A stretch of 64,000 nucleotides of DNA from Toxoplasma gondii ME49 (lineage: Eukaryota; Apicomplexa; Conoidasida; Eucoccidiorida; Sarcocystidae): positions 62,001-126,000 of the forward strand of contig NC_031475.1 of assembly GCF_000006565.2 (NCBI RefSeq), written 5' to 3'. The translations under genes and the position numbers were made by a program. Under the pieces are notes generated by a model. It worked only from the letters and a program-made list of their open reading frames with translations. It was not told the origin of the DNA and searched no databases. Of this stretch, positions 1-12,000 are shown in pieces; positions within the stretch are counted from its first letter, which is position 1, and the number at the start of each line of letters is the position of its first letter.

Positions 1-180
1 TCTGCCTGTGCCCTTCTGTGGTGTGTGTTGTGCTGCTCTCCTCTCGTGGGCAAGACCACGTCAGGAGACAGGCGTCTATGTCGCCGCCTTACCGTCCCAA
101 GCACGCGCTGGTGCCGCGATGCGGAAACATCCTTTCATCATCTTTCTTCTTCCCCGCTTCGTCTGTGTGGTTCCATTCAG

Positions 181-3100
181 TCCGTGCTGCAGGCCCGAAG
201 TACACAGTTGGAGCCTATGAGACGACGAACGCTAATGGAGGTTGCAGATTTCCTCATGACGCAAGGGGAATTTCTGGTGCGTATGCTTCCCTTGTTTGCA
301 GTCTGTTTCGTTGCCCGTTGTCCTGTTGAATCGTCGTGGTCCCTTTTATGTCTTTCTTCGACGCGCGATCTTGTATTTCCTCCGTCATCTTCCGCCGGCA
401 TTGTCTATTCCTCTTCTCTATTCAACTCCAAACTTGTACGTGTATTTCCTTTACCCAGTTCTCGAGTTTTTGTGTCCTCATCATGCGTTTCGCCTCCCGT
501 CGTGACCTATGTATTGACAAGAGAGAGAAAGAGGAACACTCGATTCAGTGAGGGAGCTCTTTGGTCTGCTTCTGTTGTCGAATGTGAAGCAGTACCACCG
601 CCGAAACGTCATCGATAAATTCACGAAACGTGGCTGTGCCTCTCATGAATTACACGGAGATATGTAAACAGCACAGATGTGCCGAGAGTGGAGATTCGCT
701 CGAGTTGAAAGTCAGAGCACACGGCAAATACAAAAAAGAGGGACGCGGGCAAACGGAGACGCTGGAGACAGAGTGACATTATGGCGTCGTCTGTCCCGTG
801 TTTCCTACCGCGGTGATATCAGGTTCAATGGAAATGCCACAGCATGGAACGAAACAACTGCATGTTAGTCTCTTTTGACGTATAAGATGAACGTGCTGTT
901 CTGTGTTAGCTTGACTGCCCTTCCTCCTCCCGTCTTCGCGATTCTTGGGATCGTCCACTTCGCGTTTTTGTGCTCAGGAAGTGCTACAAGTTCTCGAAGG
1001 AGCCCGCCGAGATTTCGACGAACATCCAAATGATTTCGAGGCAAGCTTCACGTGAATATCCGAAAGTTAGTACATAGCTTACCTGGACTACATATGTTTA
1101 TGTTTAGGTGTAGAAGAACGAGCACGCACCCGAGTCGACACTCGTGTAATCTGGACAAATCAACTGACAGAAACGATCAGACACAGCGAAAGACCGAAAT
1201 GTGTTATCTGTGTACCAATGCGTGCATTCCTGTAGGCGGGCACGCTCTTATGCATGTGGTCCTCCTTTTTTGAGAGATCTATTCATCGTAGCGGTTCCCG
1301 TTTCATGCTGGAATCCGTCGTACTCCTCCTTTCCTCGGATGTGTGTGTGCGGTCTTTGCTTGACCAGGACGTCGTCGTTCTCCGCACTTCCTCTCTCGTA
1401 GTGTGCTTCTCCGACTTTGCTTTTTTCTCTGTTACTGCTGCAGTATGTTAACCTCGGAGCCGCATGCGCTCTACTTTCACTCGAGTCCAACGCCTTCTCT
1501 GTTGTTCGCCCTTGTCTTGCTCGCTGGACCAACTTGCTTGACTTGACTGTCGGCGTGGATATACATAGACATCGCGCCCGTTATGATTCCGAGATGGGCC
1601 CTCGCTCTTTGTATTCCTCGGTGCGTAATGAAGAAACAGAACTGTTCTTTGTTAGTCTGTTTCCCGCGCAACAGTCACGAATGCGGGGACATGCGTGTGT
1701 ACAAGCGGATTCTGCACGTTTTTTTTTCTTGTGGGGGGAAGGGTGCGAACCGTCGCGGTGTTGGCGTCGTCACCAGAGATTGATTTCACACATATTGTTC
1801 GTTTTTTCCTGTGCGTTTGCCACCTGATTTTTCGTCCGTTTAGGTACAAATGGTGAAGCTTCACACTCCATGTCCAGTTCATGTGTTTTGCCCATGTGCG
1901 AAGTATCTTTCAGTAGGGCTTGCCAATTCGGCATCCAGGCGCATCACGCCTTTGGGTGCCAAGACTCTTTTATGTTTTTCCCATTGTTGATTCTTGCCTG
2001 CCATTGTGTTCATCCCTTTTCTCTTGATGGTTTTTTCTGATGTGCTTTTCCTGTAACTTTGTTCTGATTGGTGTTTTTGCGTATTTTCCGGTCGATAGTT
2101 TGGATCTCGTACGATGCGTTTCTGAGGTCGCGCCCTTTTTCACCTTTTCCGTTAAGAGGAGGGTATTTAACTGTGTGTCCCGACTAGGCTAATGAAACCA
2201 AGCGATCTACACTCATGGTGTCTTGTTTACTGTTATATTCGGTGATCGTATGTATTCACATTGGTCTTTTCAAATAACCGGCATGTGGAAGTCGGAACAA
2301 CTTCCACGCAGGGCAATAATTGACCGACTCAAGTTTTCCAATTCTTGACCGTCTCGTGTCGGTCTCCTCCGCGCTTCGAAGGGTGACTGCATTTGCGTGT
2401 CCAGTTCTCAAATGTGTCTTTGCTGTTGTCTCTTCGTTTCCTCAGGCGTCCTCCGCTTCGTCTTCTCGCGCCTCCGTCGATGGACCAGCGGGCACGCGAG
2501 GCTCGGGACAGCTCCACAGTGTCTCCGAGCGACCCACGGAGTCGATAGGCGAACCAGATTACAGAGAGGAAGCCACGTTTGGTCGTCTTAGAGATGAAAA
2601 CGGGCAGGAACAACGCGCTGAAGTGCGAGGCAGTAAAGGGCCTTTAGCCGCTTTCTCTGCTGTGTCGGATGTCGTAAAAGGGTACGGCTGAGCTGCGAAA
2701 ATGCGGACAGCCCGGGGCCGACAACACAGGCCAAGATGGAGAGGGACACAAAGACAGACAAGCTAGGGGAAAGCTGATGTTCGTGATACATGAAAAGGGG
2801 AACCCAGTGGGCTACGGGTTTTCGTCTTGGGCTACCGAGTGAGAAGCATCTCCCTCCGGCCTCCTTTATTTCTGTAACGAGACGCGCGCACTTTCTCACC
2901 GGTTTCCCGTTGTATTGTCTTCTCCCTTTCCTGCTCTAGATCGACTTCTGCACCTTATCTCCCCTTTATTCCAAACTCGTTCACAGAGCGAAACGTGACT
3001 GTGATATTCAACTGTTATCTTATGGCATGCGCCGCATCTTTGCGGTCCCTCACGATGCCAGTTGCAGTGTCGGACGCAGCTGCGGTTGCCGATTAGAAGA

Positions 3101-6100
3101 ACTGCCGTGGAGACCTGTTTTCATTTTAACTCTTCACCTTGGCTGCCTTCGGCTATCTCGCATCAAGACGGAAGGGATGTTTCGCTCATTCTTGTCTCCT
3201 CTTTCAATCCTCAGGTATTTGCATCTGTTTGTTTCCGCTTTTGCTGTTCAGTTTGGAGCGACTGAGGTCGGGCGACATCTGTGCAGCCGCCGATGCACTT
3301 CGGAAAGTCAACGCCGGAGTGTACGGACGCGCGTTCGACGCGGCAGTTACACAGTCTGAAGTTTCCGCAAACGGATTACTTTTTTCGAACGTGGCTCCTA
3401 AACTTCAAGAGGAATCTGACAAAGTGGGGATGGCTTCTACCGATTTCCGTTGCTTTTCTGAGGCGGAAAATCAGCCAGGAAGTGTGGAAGCGGGAGCTGG
3501 GAGTTTTAGCGCAGCCGCGAGCCCATCTTTTACACGCACCAGATCGATTTTCGGCGTATGTACACCAGAAGATGTCGCACTTTATGCCATGCTCTGCTGT
3601 CTCGCTGTCTATAATCGAGACGAGCTAAAAGAACAAGTAAGAAGAGTCGTCATGCCTTAACATCTGGCGAAGATGACACTCAGTAGCTGAGAAGAGGATG
3701 ACCCACTCAGACTGACAGAACTTGGATTCTTGTCCGTGTCGGTGTCCACCAATGTGGCATAAAGATGGACTGATATTTGCTTACCTACGGACTGCTGGTC
3801 TAAATATAGTTGCATTTGCACGCTTCATTGCCATATTCTTGTTCTCGGAAGCCGAATCACCGTCGTTGTCCAACCCTTATTTACATTTGTACGTTAGAGA
3901 TGAATGAAACTACCTTTATTCCAAATTTTGCTGTTTGTCTTGCCGATACGCTCCGCAGCAGAGAATGTGAGGTTCCTCGAGAATCGCTTCGTCGTTGCAT
4001 TCCTCGAGTTTCATTTGACGTCTGTGGAGCTTGTTATTCGCCGCCAAGAAGGTACATAGAGGCAAGAGCATTCTTTGTTTGTCTTCATGGGATTTCTGCT
4101 GCAGCTTGCAGAAGATGCGCCTCTGAGGAATGTGCTGGAACCGAGCCCTGTAGCTCTACGGGCTGCAATTCTGTTCGCGCTCTCTGACTTTGAACAAGCG
4201 TTCAAGGTCGTCTGCGACATGATGGTATGTCAACGTATTGGAAACCCAGCGACGGAAATGGCAACACACGGAGAGGGGCGTATCCCGACCAGAATAAAGG
4301 TGTATCTAGAGAGAGGTATTTACGGACAGGTAGGGGGACCTACAGGGTCGAGAATCGACAGTCAGAGGCTTTGGGGAGCAAAATGTATACGTGGAGAGGG
4401 AGAAACCGTTGAACCAGAGAGGAACTCCATAAATCGACGTTAGGGCGCCCCCAGGAAGACGAAAGGCTAGAGAAACGTGAGAGACATAGGAGATAGGAAA
4501 AACAAGCGTTCTTTTCATGTTCGACAGAGCGAACAGACAAAAGATAGGGGCTATCGAGGGGGATTCGGAGAGGGTTGGCGTACACAAAAGTGGGAAACAG
4601 CAGGTTGAGCTAGAGCTTGGGCGAGAGCGCACTGCACCCGGGGTGAGAGTGGAGCTGAATGGATGAAGTGTGAAATAGTGTTTTCTGTACTGTTGCTCAC
4701 AAGGTGTTGACTCCTTGCTTTCTCGAGTGCGTGCCTTCTTCCACGCTGTGTACACAAGTCTGTTTGTGACAACAAGCGTTATGTTTTTATGTATATGTAG
4801 TATCCTTCTGCTCCAGACTGTAGACTCACATTTTCTCCTCAGTCGTCGGTATTACAGTTGTAGTGGCCGTAAGCCACGCATTTCCCGTCGGTAGTAGATT
4901 CTGAATTTGTTGTGGTGAACTCCCTTCTTTCTGTCTCTTCGTCTGCTTCGAAGACGACTACCCCCTCTGTCATCTTGTTGACGATTCGGCTCTTTCTTTG
5001 TTTCACTGATGCTGAATATGACTCGTTAGGACATACAGATAGCCAAGGTCTGTATTATTGCTGTACCACTTCACCCCACGGGACTGCTTGGGCGTCTTCC
5101 TCCATCTTTATTGTTCGATTATGGTTATTTTTACTCATTTTCTTTGTTTCAGTCTGTGGCCACGCATCCTCCAGCTTTATCTGCACTGGATGTCTATCCT
5201 TTGTTGTCACTGCAATTCGTCATTTCTCTTCTCCGTTTCCTTCGGCCGTCACTGCTTCCTCTGTCCATGTCAGCCTTGCTGTCTGTGGGCACTTTCACCT
5301 TGTGCTCTGGCGCATTTTTTTCCGTTTTCTGTCGTCCTTTGTTGAGTCCGCAGCCCGCGTTCGAACGCGATCTCCTTCTTGGAGAAGAATGCACAGCGCA
5401 GCTTTTCCGCGAAATACGCAGAAATGCAGTCTTGCAGTTCACAACTGCATACAGTTCCCTCACTCTGTCTACACTCCTTGAAGCCTTCCCTCAAGTATCT
5501 GCTGCCAGTAAGAAGAATGTACCAGGCAGGACAATGGGATGCGAATAAGAGTTCCATTGTGTTAGCATGGTTTCGAGAACACTCAGTATATAAATTAGTC
5601 TACTCCGGGTATACTTCGCCTTTTGTCGGTTGATCGTTTGTCGTGCCACAGCTAAAACAAAAGAACCGAAGGATTTGTGCATTTCTCCTGGCTACTGTGC
5701 TGGTTGCAATCGAACGCTTACTTGGCCAACTATCACCACTCAATGTATACATATATTCCTGTACACATCCGTAGATGTCGACTACACTTAGGGTGATGTC
5801 CAAACAGACTTTTTCTCATTGAGTTGGTTGTATACGAAAGCGGTTTCATTTGCGTGCACTCCTGTGACGTCACCTCGTCCAATTTTCTGACAACTTTAGT
5901 GGAGTTATACTCAATCATTGCTCCTTTTTTCGCTTCATTCCTGCAGCTATAAGAGAAGACATCGTGGCTCTCATTGAACGTCGCATGCTTCCCTTCCGCT
6001 ATGACGGAGTCAATGACGTGAGGACTGCACCGTTCATCCCTCTGTGAACTGGCATCGTTTCCCCATATTGCCCCCATCCAGTGAAAAGTGACACACGTCT

Positions 6101-7265
6101 GAAAAGGAGGGTTTGTAACATATCTAAATATTGCTACGATTGTCAGTCACGCAGGTTTCGAACTCTGGAGAACTGTACGCGATTTTGAGACACACAATTT
6201 ATATATAAACATATATATGGGGCAAGTCTTATCCTGACGCTTCAGCACTCCAAGCCCGAACACTGTAGTGGTGCTTTAGTCTTGCCAAGGTTATTCTGCC
6301 GGTATCAATATACAGATGTGTATTGATGTGTACACATGCATCCTTGCCTGCACGTGAGTCCAGTCATTGCATGCCGGGGCTATTGTAATGGGCACGCGTG
6401 TGTGGTAAATAAAGTACCAACCTTGGAAGCACATGACCGAATTCGAGTCTGTGATGTTGACGGATGATAACACACGGACATGGCTGCACCCCAATGTCGT
6501 ACAAATCGGTGATTTCTTGTCCATCCCAATGTGTCTTGCCGCTCCGACGTTTCCGTCGTACCTAGGGCGTGCAGGATGCTCACGAGACAGTTTGCTGGTC
6601 TCTTGCTTCTTCCTCTCACGTGTCTGCCGTAGATCCTGTGGCGGAACGAGCCGGATGGCATTCACGCGGTAGTCCTAGAGGCCAAACGCACGGTGAGTAC
6701 AGGAAACAGGAAGCCATAACAGAGGGTTAAAACACATTCAGTACTCCACGCGTATCTCACGCCACTCGAGGGCGAATGGCACGACCTCATTCGTGTGCCT
6801 TGAAGCATTATTCGTGGATGTACAGCGCGAGACACGCGGTCGATAACGTCTAGATACGTAGAAATGTGACTGGCGATGCTCGGCCGTCGTTCTTTGATTG
6901 AGATTCTTGCAACTTTTTTATCTTCGGTCTCTGTTTATGTGGTGTCTTCCCGTTCCTGATGGTATGAAGTGGCTGGCTTGTATGGGTTATCGTTTCGTGT
7001 TGTAATGCTGTCATCATCTGTTTAGGCAGCGGACCTCACTCACACATGCCAGCGACTGTGTCTCAACGTCTCAGTGGAAGAAGTGTTTGGTACAGCATTA
7101 CATTCCGCATGTCGGGACGATTCCCCCTTTGCGAAACGGAACACCGTAGGGGATCGTGCTCGAGAAGGCCGAAGATCTCGCGGAAAAGAGGCTGGCTGCG
7201 GAACGGCTGGGCCGGGGACGACAGTGGCGCAACGTCGAACTCGCGGCCGACATGATAGTGGTTAG
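181..7265 (+). CDS. CSN1: COP9 signalosome subunit 1-like PCI protein (3' nine exons; 5' end outside window)
   Basis: CSN1 is a PCI-domain scaffold subunit of the complex that removes Nedd8 from cullin ubiquitin ligases. Nine phase-consistent exons are visible: 181-276, 978-1040, 2446-2681, 3252-3636, 4105-4224, 5354-5507, 5947-6017, 6633-6692 and 7026-7265 (stop TAG), giving 474 residues. The helical Rpn7-type repeats are in the first exons (LMEVADFLMTQGEFL, then LERLRSGDICAAADAL). The CSN1 block TPEDVALYAMLCCLAVYNRD is in exon 4. The PCI domain follows (LFREIRRNAVLQFTTAYSSL, LLEAFPQVSAA, IREDIVALIERRML, YDGVND-ILWRNEPD). The C-terminus is a basic low-complexity tail from the last exon. Exon 3 holds a Ser/Glu-rich insertion absent from the family core. 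The 5' exons must lie before position 1. The main alternative is the proteasome paralogue Rpn7/PSMD6, which shares the PCI block; the TPEDVALY segment favours CSN1. Family assignment is firm, subunit assignment less so. Confidence 0.75.
1041..2445 (+). other. GC-AG intron of the CSN1-like gene
   Basis: The exon ending NDFE (978-1040) is followed by GCAAGC rather than GT, and the next exon starts after a polypyrimidine tract and CAG at 2445. Using GC keeps phase 0 on both sides. The first GT downstream (position 1052) would end in phase 2 and lead to an early stop in the next exon. The intron is about 1.4 kb and contains no convincing additional exon. Confidence 0.55.
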
Positions 7266-9065
7266 CCGGTTGGCGACATATAGTATTAATAACTTCGTCT
7301 GAAAAACCAACCCCTTTCCAACAATATAATTCTGGGCAGCATCGTGCCTGATATGTGACTGTCTAGTTTTTACTTTCCAGTTTTCTGTTGTAACGAGCCA
7401 AGCAGCCAACTGTAGGTGCGCCCCTTGTTGCCGGCTAAATGATACTGTTTTTACCCTTCCCTAGCTTTCCTGCAACTGATTCGGTAAACCCTATAGTTTC
7501 AGTGCTGTAAACGATCAGGGCTCAGTATTCAATGCCTCGTCCGTCGTAGCGGCTCCCGGTGGACCCGGTCACCAGTCGAGCACTTCTGTTAGGGAAACGG
7601 GTTCCAAAAGCCTGTTGCGTCATGTAAGAGTAAAGCTCCAGGGACGAACCGGAAGCTAGACAGGAGTAGAGGTGCAGACCAATGACGCCGTCAAATTTTA
7701 CAGCCCATACACCCCCAGTCGTTCACCGTATTTTAACATACCGTGGCGGCTTCGCGGCGGTGGTTGGTACTGCGGTCAGTAGTTCCAGAGGGGTACGCTA
7801 AATCAACTTGTGCGCTCATTTCCCCGCGGATGTCTTGCCTGTATGGACCCTTCGGAGCGGAAACAATACCTGTTGTTATTCTGAAGAATCGTCGCTTCAA
7901 TTCTGCGACGCAAGGTTGGCCCAGGTGAAACTGTAGAGATGTCAGTGGAAATGCAACAAAGGGCCAGAAAAATAACTCGATTGTATAGAAGACATGCTCA
8001 ACAGTACACCATGGTCCCTGCCCTGGCAGCAGGTCTGAGGTAGAAGACGTGTGACAAAATTTCCATGCGGTCTACTTCGGCAGATTATTGCATAATGCAG
8101 TTTTGGTGCGCCAGTGAATTGACAGCTTGTACAAAAGTGGAAACTGGTACTATTCACAGATTGCATTGCTCTGTGTTCATGTGCAGTCAAACAAAAAAAA
8201 CGTTGCCTTTGCTGCGACTAGGTGCCCGAGAGATTTTCATTTATACCAACAGGGTGTCAAGCGAACGATGAGTAATTTCTGTGAGGTTACATGTAGGGGG
8301 CATCACGCTATGTGGTCCTGCCCTCTCATGCTGGATTCACTCAGACTTCGTCATCGCGTCAGTTACTATGTGCTGCCAGTTTCTCGTGTATCACTGAAGA
8401 AAACGCGGTGGTTTCTCCCGTAAACAGATGCCACCTGTTTGTCGTTGTAGGAGGCGACATTTCCACACCCTACGCGAGTCACATGGGCTCAATCATTACA
8501 CTGCACCCTAAGTACCTTGTCTTTTTTGTCTTGCTTCGACCGAAGGGAGGCGAACAGTAAACTAGTACTCTTAAACAATTCGAATTCAGCATCTGTCGTC
8601 CGTTAGCTCTTCTCTGTCATCACATATCTTCACGCTTCACCATCCTCCAGCGTATCTTGAAAGACGTGCACGTCAAAGTAGCGAAGCCAACCCCGTATGG
8701 GCCCCACAATCGACATACTTGCGGAAACCACAGTGCACTATTATGAGTGAGATGTTCTAACATCATAGCCATGAATCAATTAACCTTTTTACTACTTTCA
8801 TCGAAGAATGATATTCCCACTCTTAGAAAACGGTATCACTGATCGTGTCAGCAAGTTATTGTACGCTGCAAACAAGCCTCTCAGTCTATCCATTCCGCCT
8901 CCCCCCCCATTTTTGTGATGCTGGGGAGAGCTGCCGGTGGTCGCGTCTCGCTTGGTCAAACAGAGAATCGATTGGAAAGTAAACTCTGACGGGTGAAGGC
9001 TTTTTTGATGGGCGTCCCCTCCCGAAGGCGGCAGTTTCTGCGTTGTCGCAATCGGTGGAGCTTTC
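7266..9065. other. Intergenic region between two co-directional genes
   Basis: This 1.8-kb stretch holds the 3' flank of the CSN1-like gene and the 5' flank of the IQCE-like gene. Open frames here are short, lack splice-compatible neighbours and show no recognisable protein motif. No RNA gene or repeat was recognised. A C-rich run (ccccccccc) occurs near 8900. Confidence 0.5.
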
Positions 9066-12000
9066 ATGGCGGAAACAGCGTCCACTGGGGGCCTAGCCGG
9101 AGGTGCGTTTATGGCTACACTGCGACGCACAAAAAGCAAACCAGCTCCACAAGTGTATTGCGCTTGAGGACATGTATCAGGCGAAAATGATGCTCTTTTA
9201 TATTTGTCGTCTTAACGTGCCACAGGTCATTGTCCCTCTGGCCTGCTGGCCCACGGCCCGGTTCAACTATGCTACAAAACCAACACACAAGCCAGGAGTC
9301 GCCACAGAGACTGCAGGTTGTCATTGTTGTCGAGAGCTCAATGTGGCCTTCGTTAGGCAAGACATTACTGTGCGAAATTTACAACACAGTGCGAACGGAA
9401 GACTCGTGATCAGTTGTAGCTTGATACACTTCGACACCGTCAGAACAGGGGACTCTGGTTTGACGGTTGTACTCAGAGTAGAGCAAATTAGAGGACAGCC
9501 ATCAACATGTGAACACGTTGAGGCATCTGTTTCGCGCCTACCGATTGGTTTTGTTTCTTCTGATTGCCATAGCCTTATGTGACTTGTTGGGCATTAAACT
9601 GTCGTAAATTGGGTACTTTCTGCACGTATGCACATGCTGAACGGCGTGCTGCCGAGGTCGAGACGCCTGAAAATTACAACGCCATCACTTGCATTCAAAT
9701 GACAGGGGCTGCGAGGTGTCGCCAGCTCCACACAGTGCTGCTCCGACTTTCCTAATGCATCGTGTGTCTTACCAAAACGTACAAATCACCTTGTTTCAAC
9801 CGGGTACGTCACCGTGCCAGGCAGCTTAAGCAGGCCAGTCGTTGACACGTGTTGACCCTTGAATGACGTGTTGGAGACACACTATGCTCCAACAAGCACC
9901 ATTTCACCTTGCATAAATGTGTTTGTTTATTCATACACATCTCCGCCTATGTGTTGCCTGCATCTCGCTCCTCAGCAAGCCCGCCGGAGGCGTTCCGATT
10001 CAGTAGGCTTCCGGCGACGAGGCGCCCATCCAGTTCATTCCAGTCAGGTGGGGGCTCAGAGAATCGGAGATCCAGCGCAGGTCCCGGCGGTGGAACCAGT
10101 CGTCGTAGCGATGATGGAAGACGACTGAGTAGTGCACGCAGCAGCCAACGGAGTAGTCGCATCTCATCCGGTTCCATTGCTGCGGCTACAGCGGGTGCTT
10201 CCGTCGACAATCGCGCTCCACCCTCACGAGCAACTAATTCAGGGGGATCTTCACTATGTAAGCCAAAAAGTGCTATAATGGAGAAGCATGGCCAGCTCTC
10301 ATGATGTTTGACACAGTCATCCTGTGTTTGCGTCAAGCAACATTGACGTGGGTACCACCGAGGTGAGCAGGAACGGCAGAGAAAAATACGGGGAAACCAT
10401 CAATCGTTGGTATTGTTTGGCCACATCGTGGGGGCAACGCGCGTGATCGGTTGCATGTCATAAAACGTGCTAAGATAATCTGACGCAGTGAACACAGAAA
10501 GAGACGATTTTTTCGGGGGTCCACGAGTCATATGTGTCCCAACGATGAAATGGTTTCCTCAGTTCCGATATCGATACTCAATTCTATACGGCATATATAC
10601 ATGTTCTAAGAGTGTCGCTGCAGTTCCTCCTTCCTCATGTATTAGTTTTGTGTTCTGCACCTCTTCTCTTGAACACAGTAACGGAACTGAACTTCTAGAG
10701 GAGCCGCACTGTGTGCGGCTATTAAGCACTGGCATTGCATTGCCTCTTTCGGTAAAATGTTATAATGATTTTTACGCCAGAATGCCCATGGGGCTTGCTT
10801 ATTGCAATGTGCGGGCATCTTTGCAGTTCTGGGCGACAGCACAAGGAATGACTTCTCGAAGGAGCGGTACAAAAATGACGTCATCTCGCTGAAAACGGTA
10901 AATCTGTGGACCGAACAGAAAAACGGCCGCTGTTCACTGTACTGCTCACATTTGCCCCAGCCGGTTCGATACGCCGCTGCTAGGCATCTGCTTTGAACGG
11001 GTCGGGCAATGCTCACGTTTGCAAATTACGCTGTGTCGTTTGCACAAATTTCAATTGGTCTGGAACATATCGTCCATGTCGTATTCAGAAACCTATAGCC
11101 GTAAAACTGCCGATTCGGAGGGACGTAAGGCTATGAGAAGGGCACTGTGCCGACCGACAAGCACGAGGGTCAAAACATGACATGAAACTGCCTGGAAAAA
11201 GGAGGTTTGTAGTGACTAAGCACCCCAGATACTCATTTACCCCCATGGTAGTACATATCCGAGGAAGGCAGTGGCTATAGCAAGTGGATATGAAACTAAT
11301 CCCAACATCCAAGCCGTAACTGGGTAACCATAACTACAATCATACAATTCTCGAGTCACGAGTTGGACTAATGGTGTAGAGCTTGAAGGTCTTTATTTAC
11401 CAGGTCTAAGTTCTATTATGCTTTTCATGACCATGTTAAGTGCATTAAGTACTCCACTTGGTTGCATCGAACCACGCTGGGCCTATTGCCGACCAGGTTG
11501 TCGACCTGACAGAGCGTTGCAGGGGGGGGGTCAGGGTTCAGAAGGGATTGTCTCGTATAACAGTAGATATAACAGCAGCACAAACCATGTTTCTTCTTGT
11601 GTGTGCAGAAGCTTCATGAGTACGAGGCAGAGCTAGGAAGACTCCGGCAAAAATGCCGTTTGGCAGAAGGAGCACTTGGCAGGTCAGTGCGAAGAACCAT
11701 CGCAGTGTCACCACTCGACAACTCTTTATGTTCTGCAAATATGTTGAGATACATAAGTGTGCACTATATTATCATAGCGTAGCGGTTGTTCATTTGGGGT
11801 TGACCGTAGATTTGCATCAACTGAGGTGACGTATGTGTCATCCGGTTGAGAATGCGGCGTGCTTGATGCCAACATCTGCTCTTGTTTAAATTCATACCGA
11901 GAAAGTATACACGCGTGGGTGAAGGTCTGCATCAACTCAGCATACGTTCTACAGACGCTGGGAAATAATGATTCTTGAAAAACATCCTTACTATGCACAT

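Noticed and set aside
5153..5353. Earlier acceptor for exon 6 of the CSN1-like gene
   Set aside because: The CAG at 5152 also keeps frame, but it would add 67 Leu/Phe/Ser-rich residues translated from a pyrimidine tract. The acceptor at 5353 gives direct continuity with the family.
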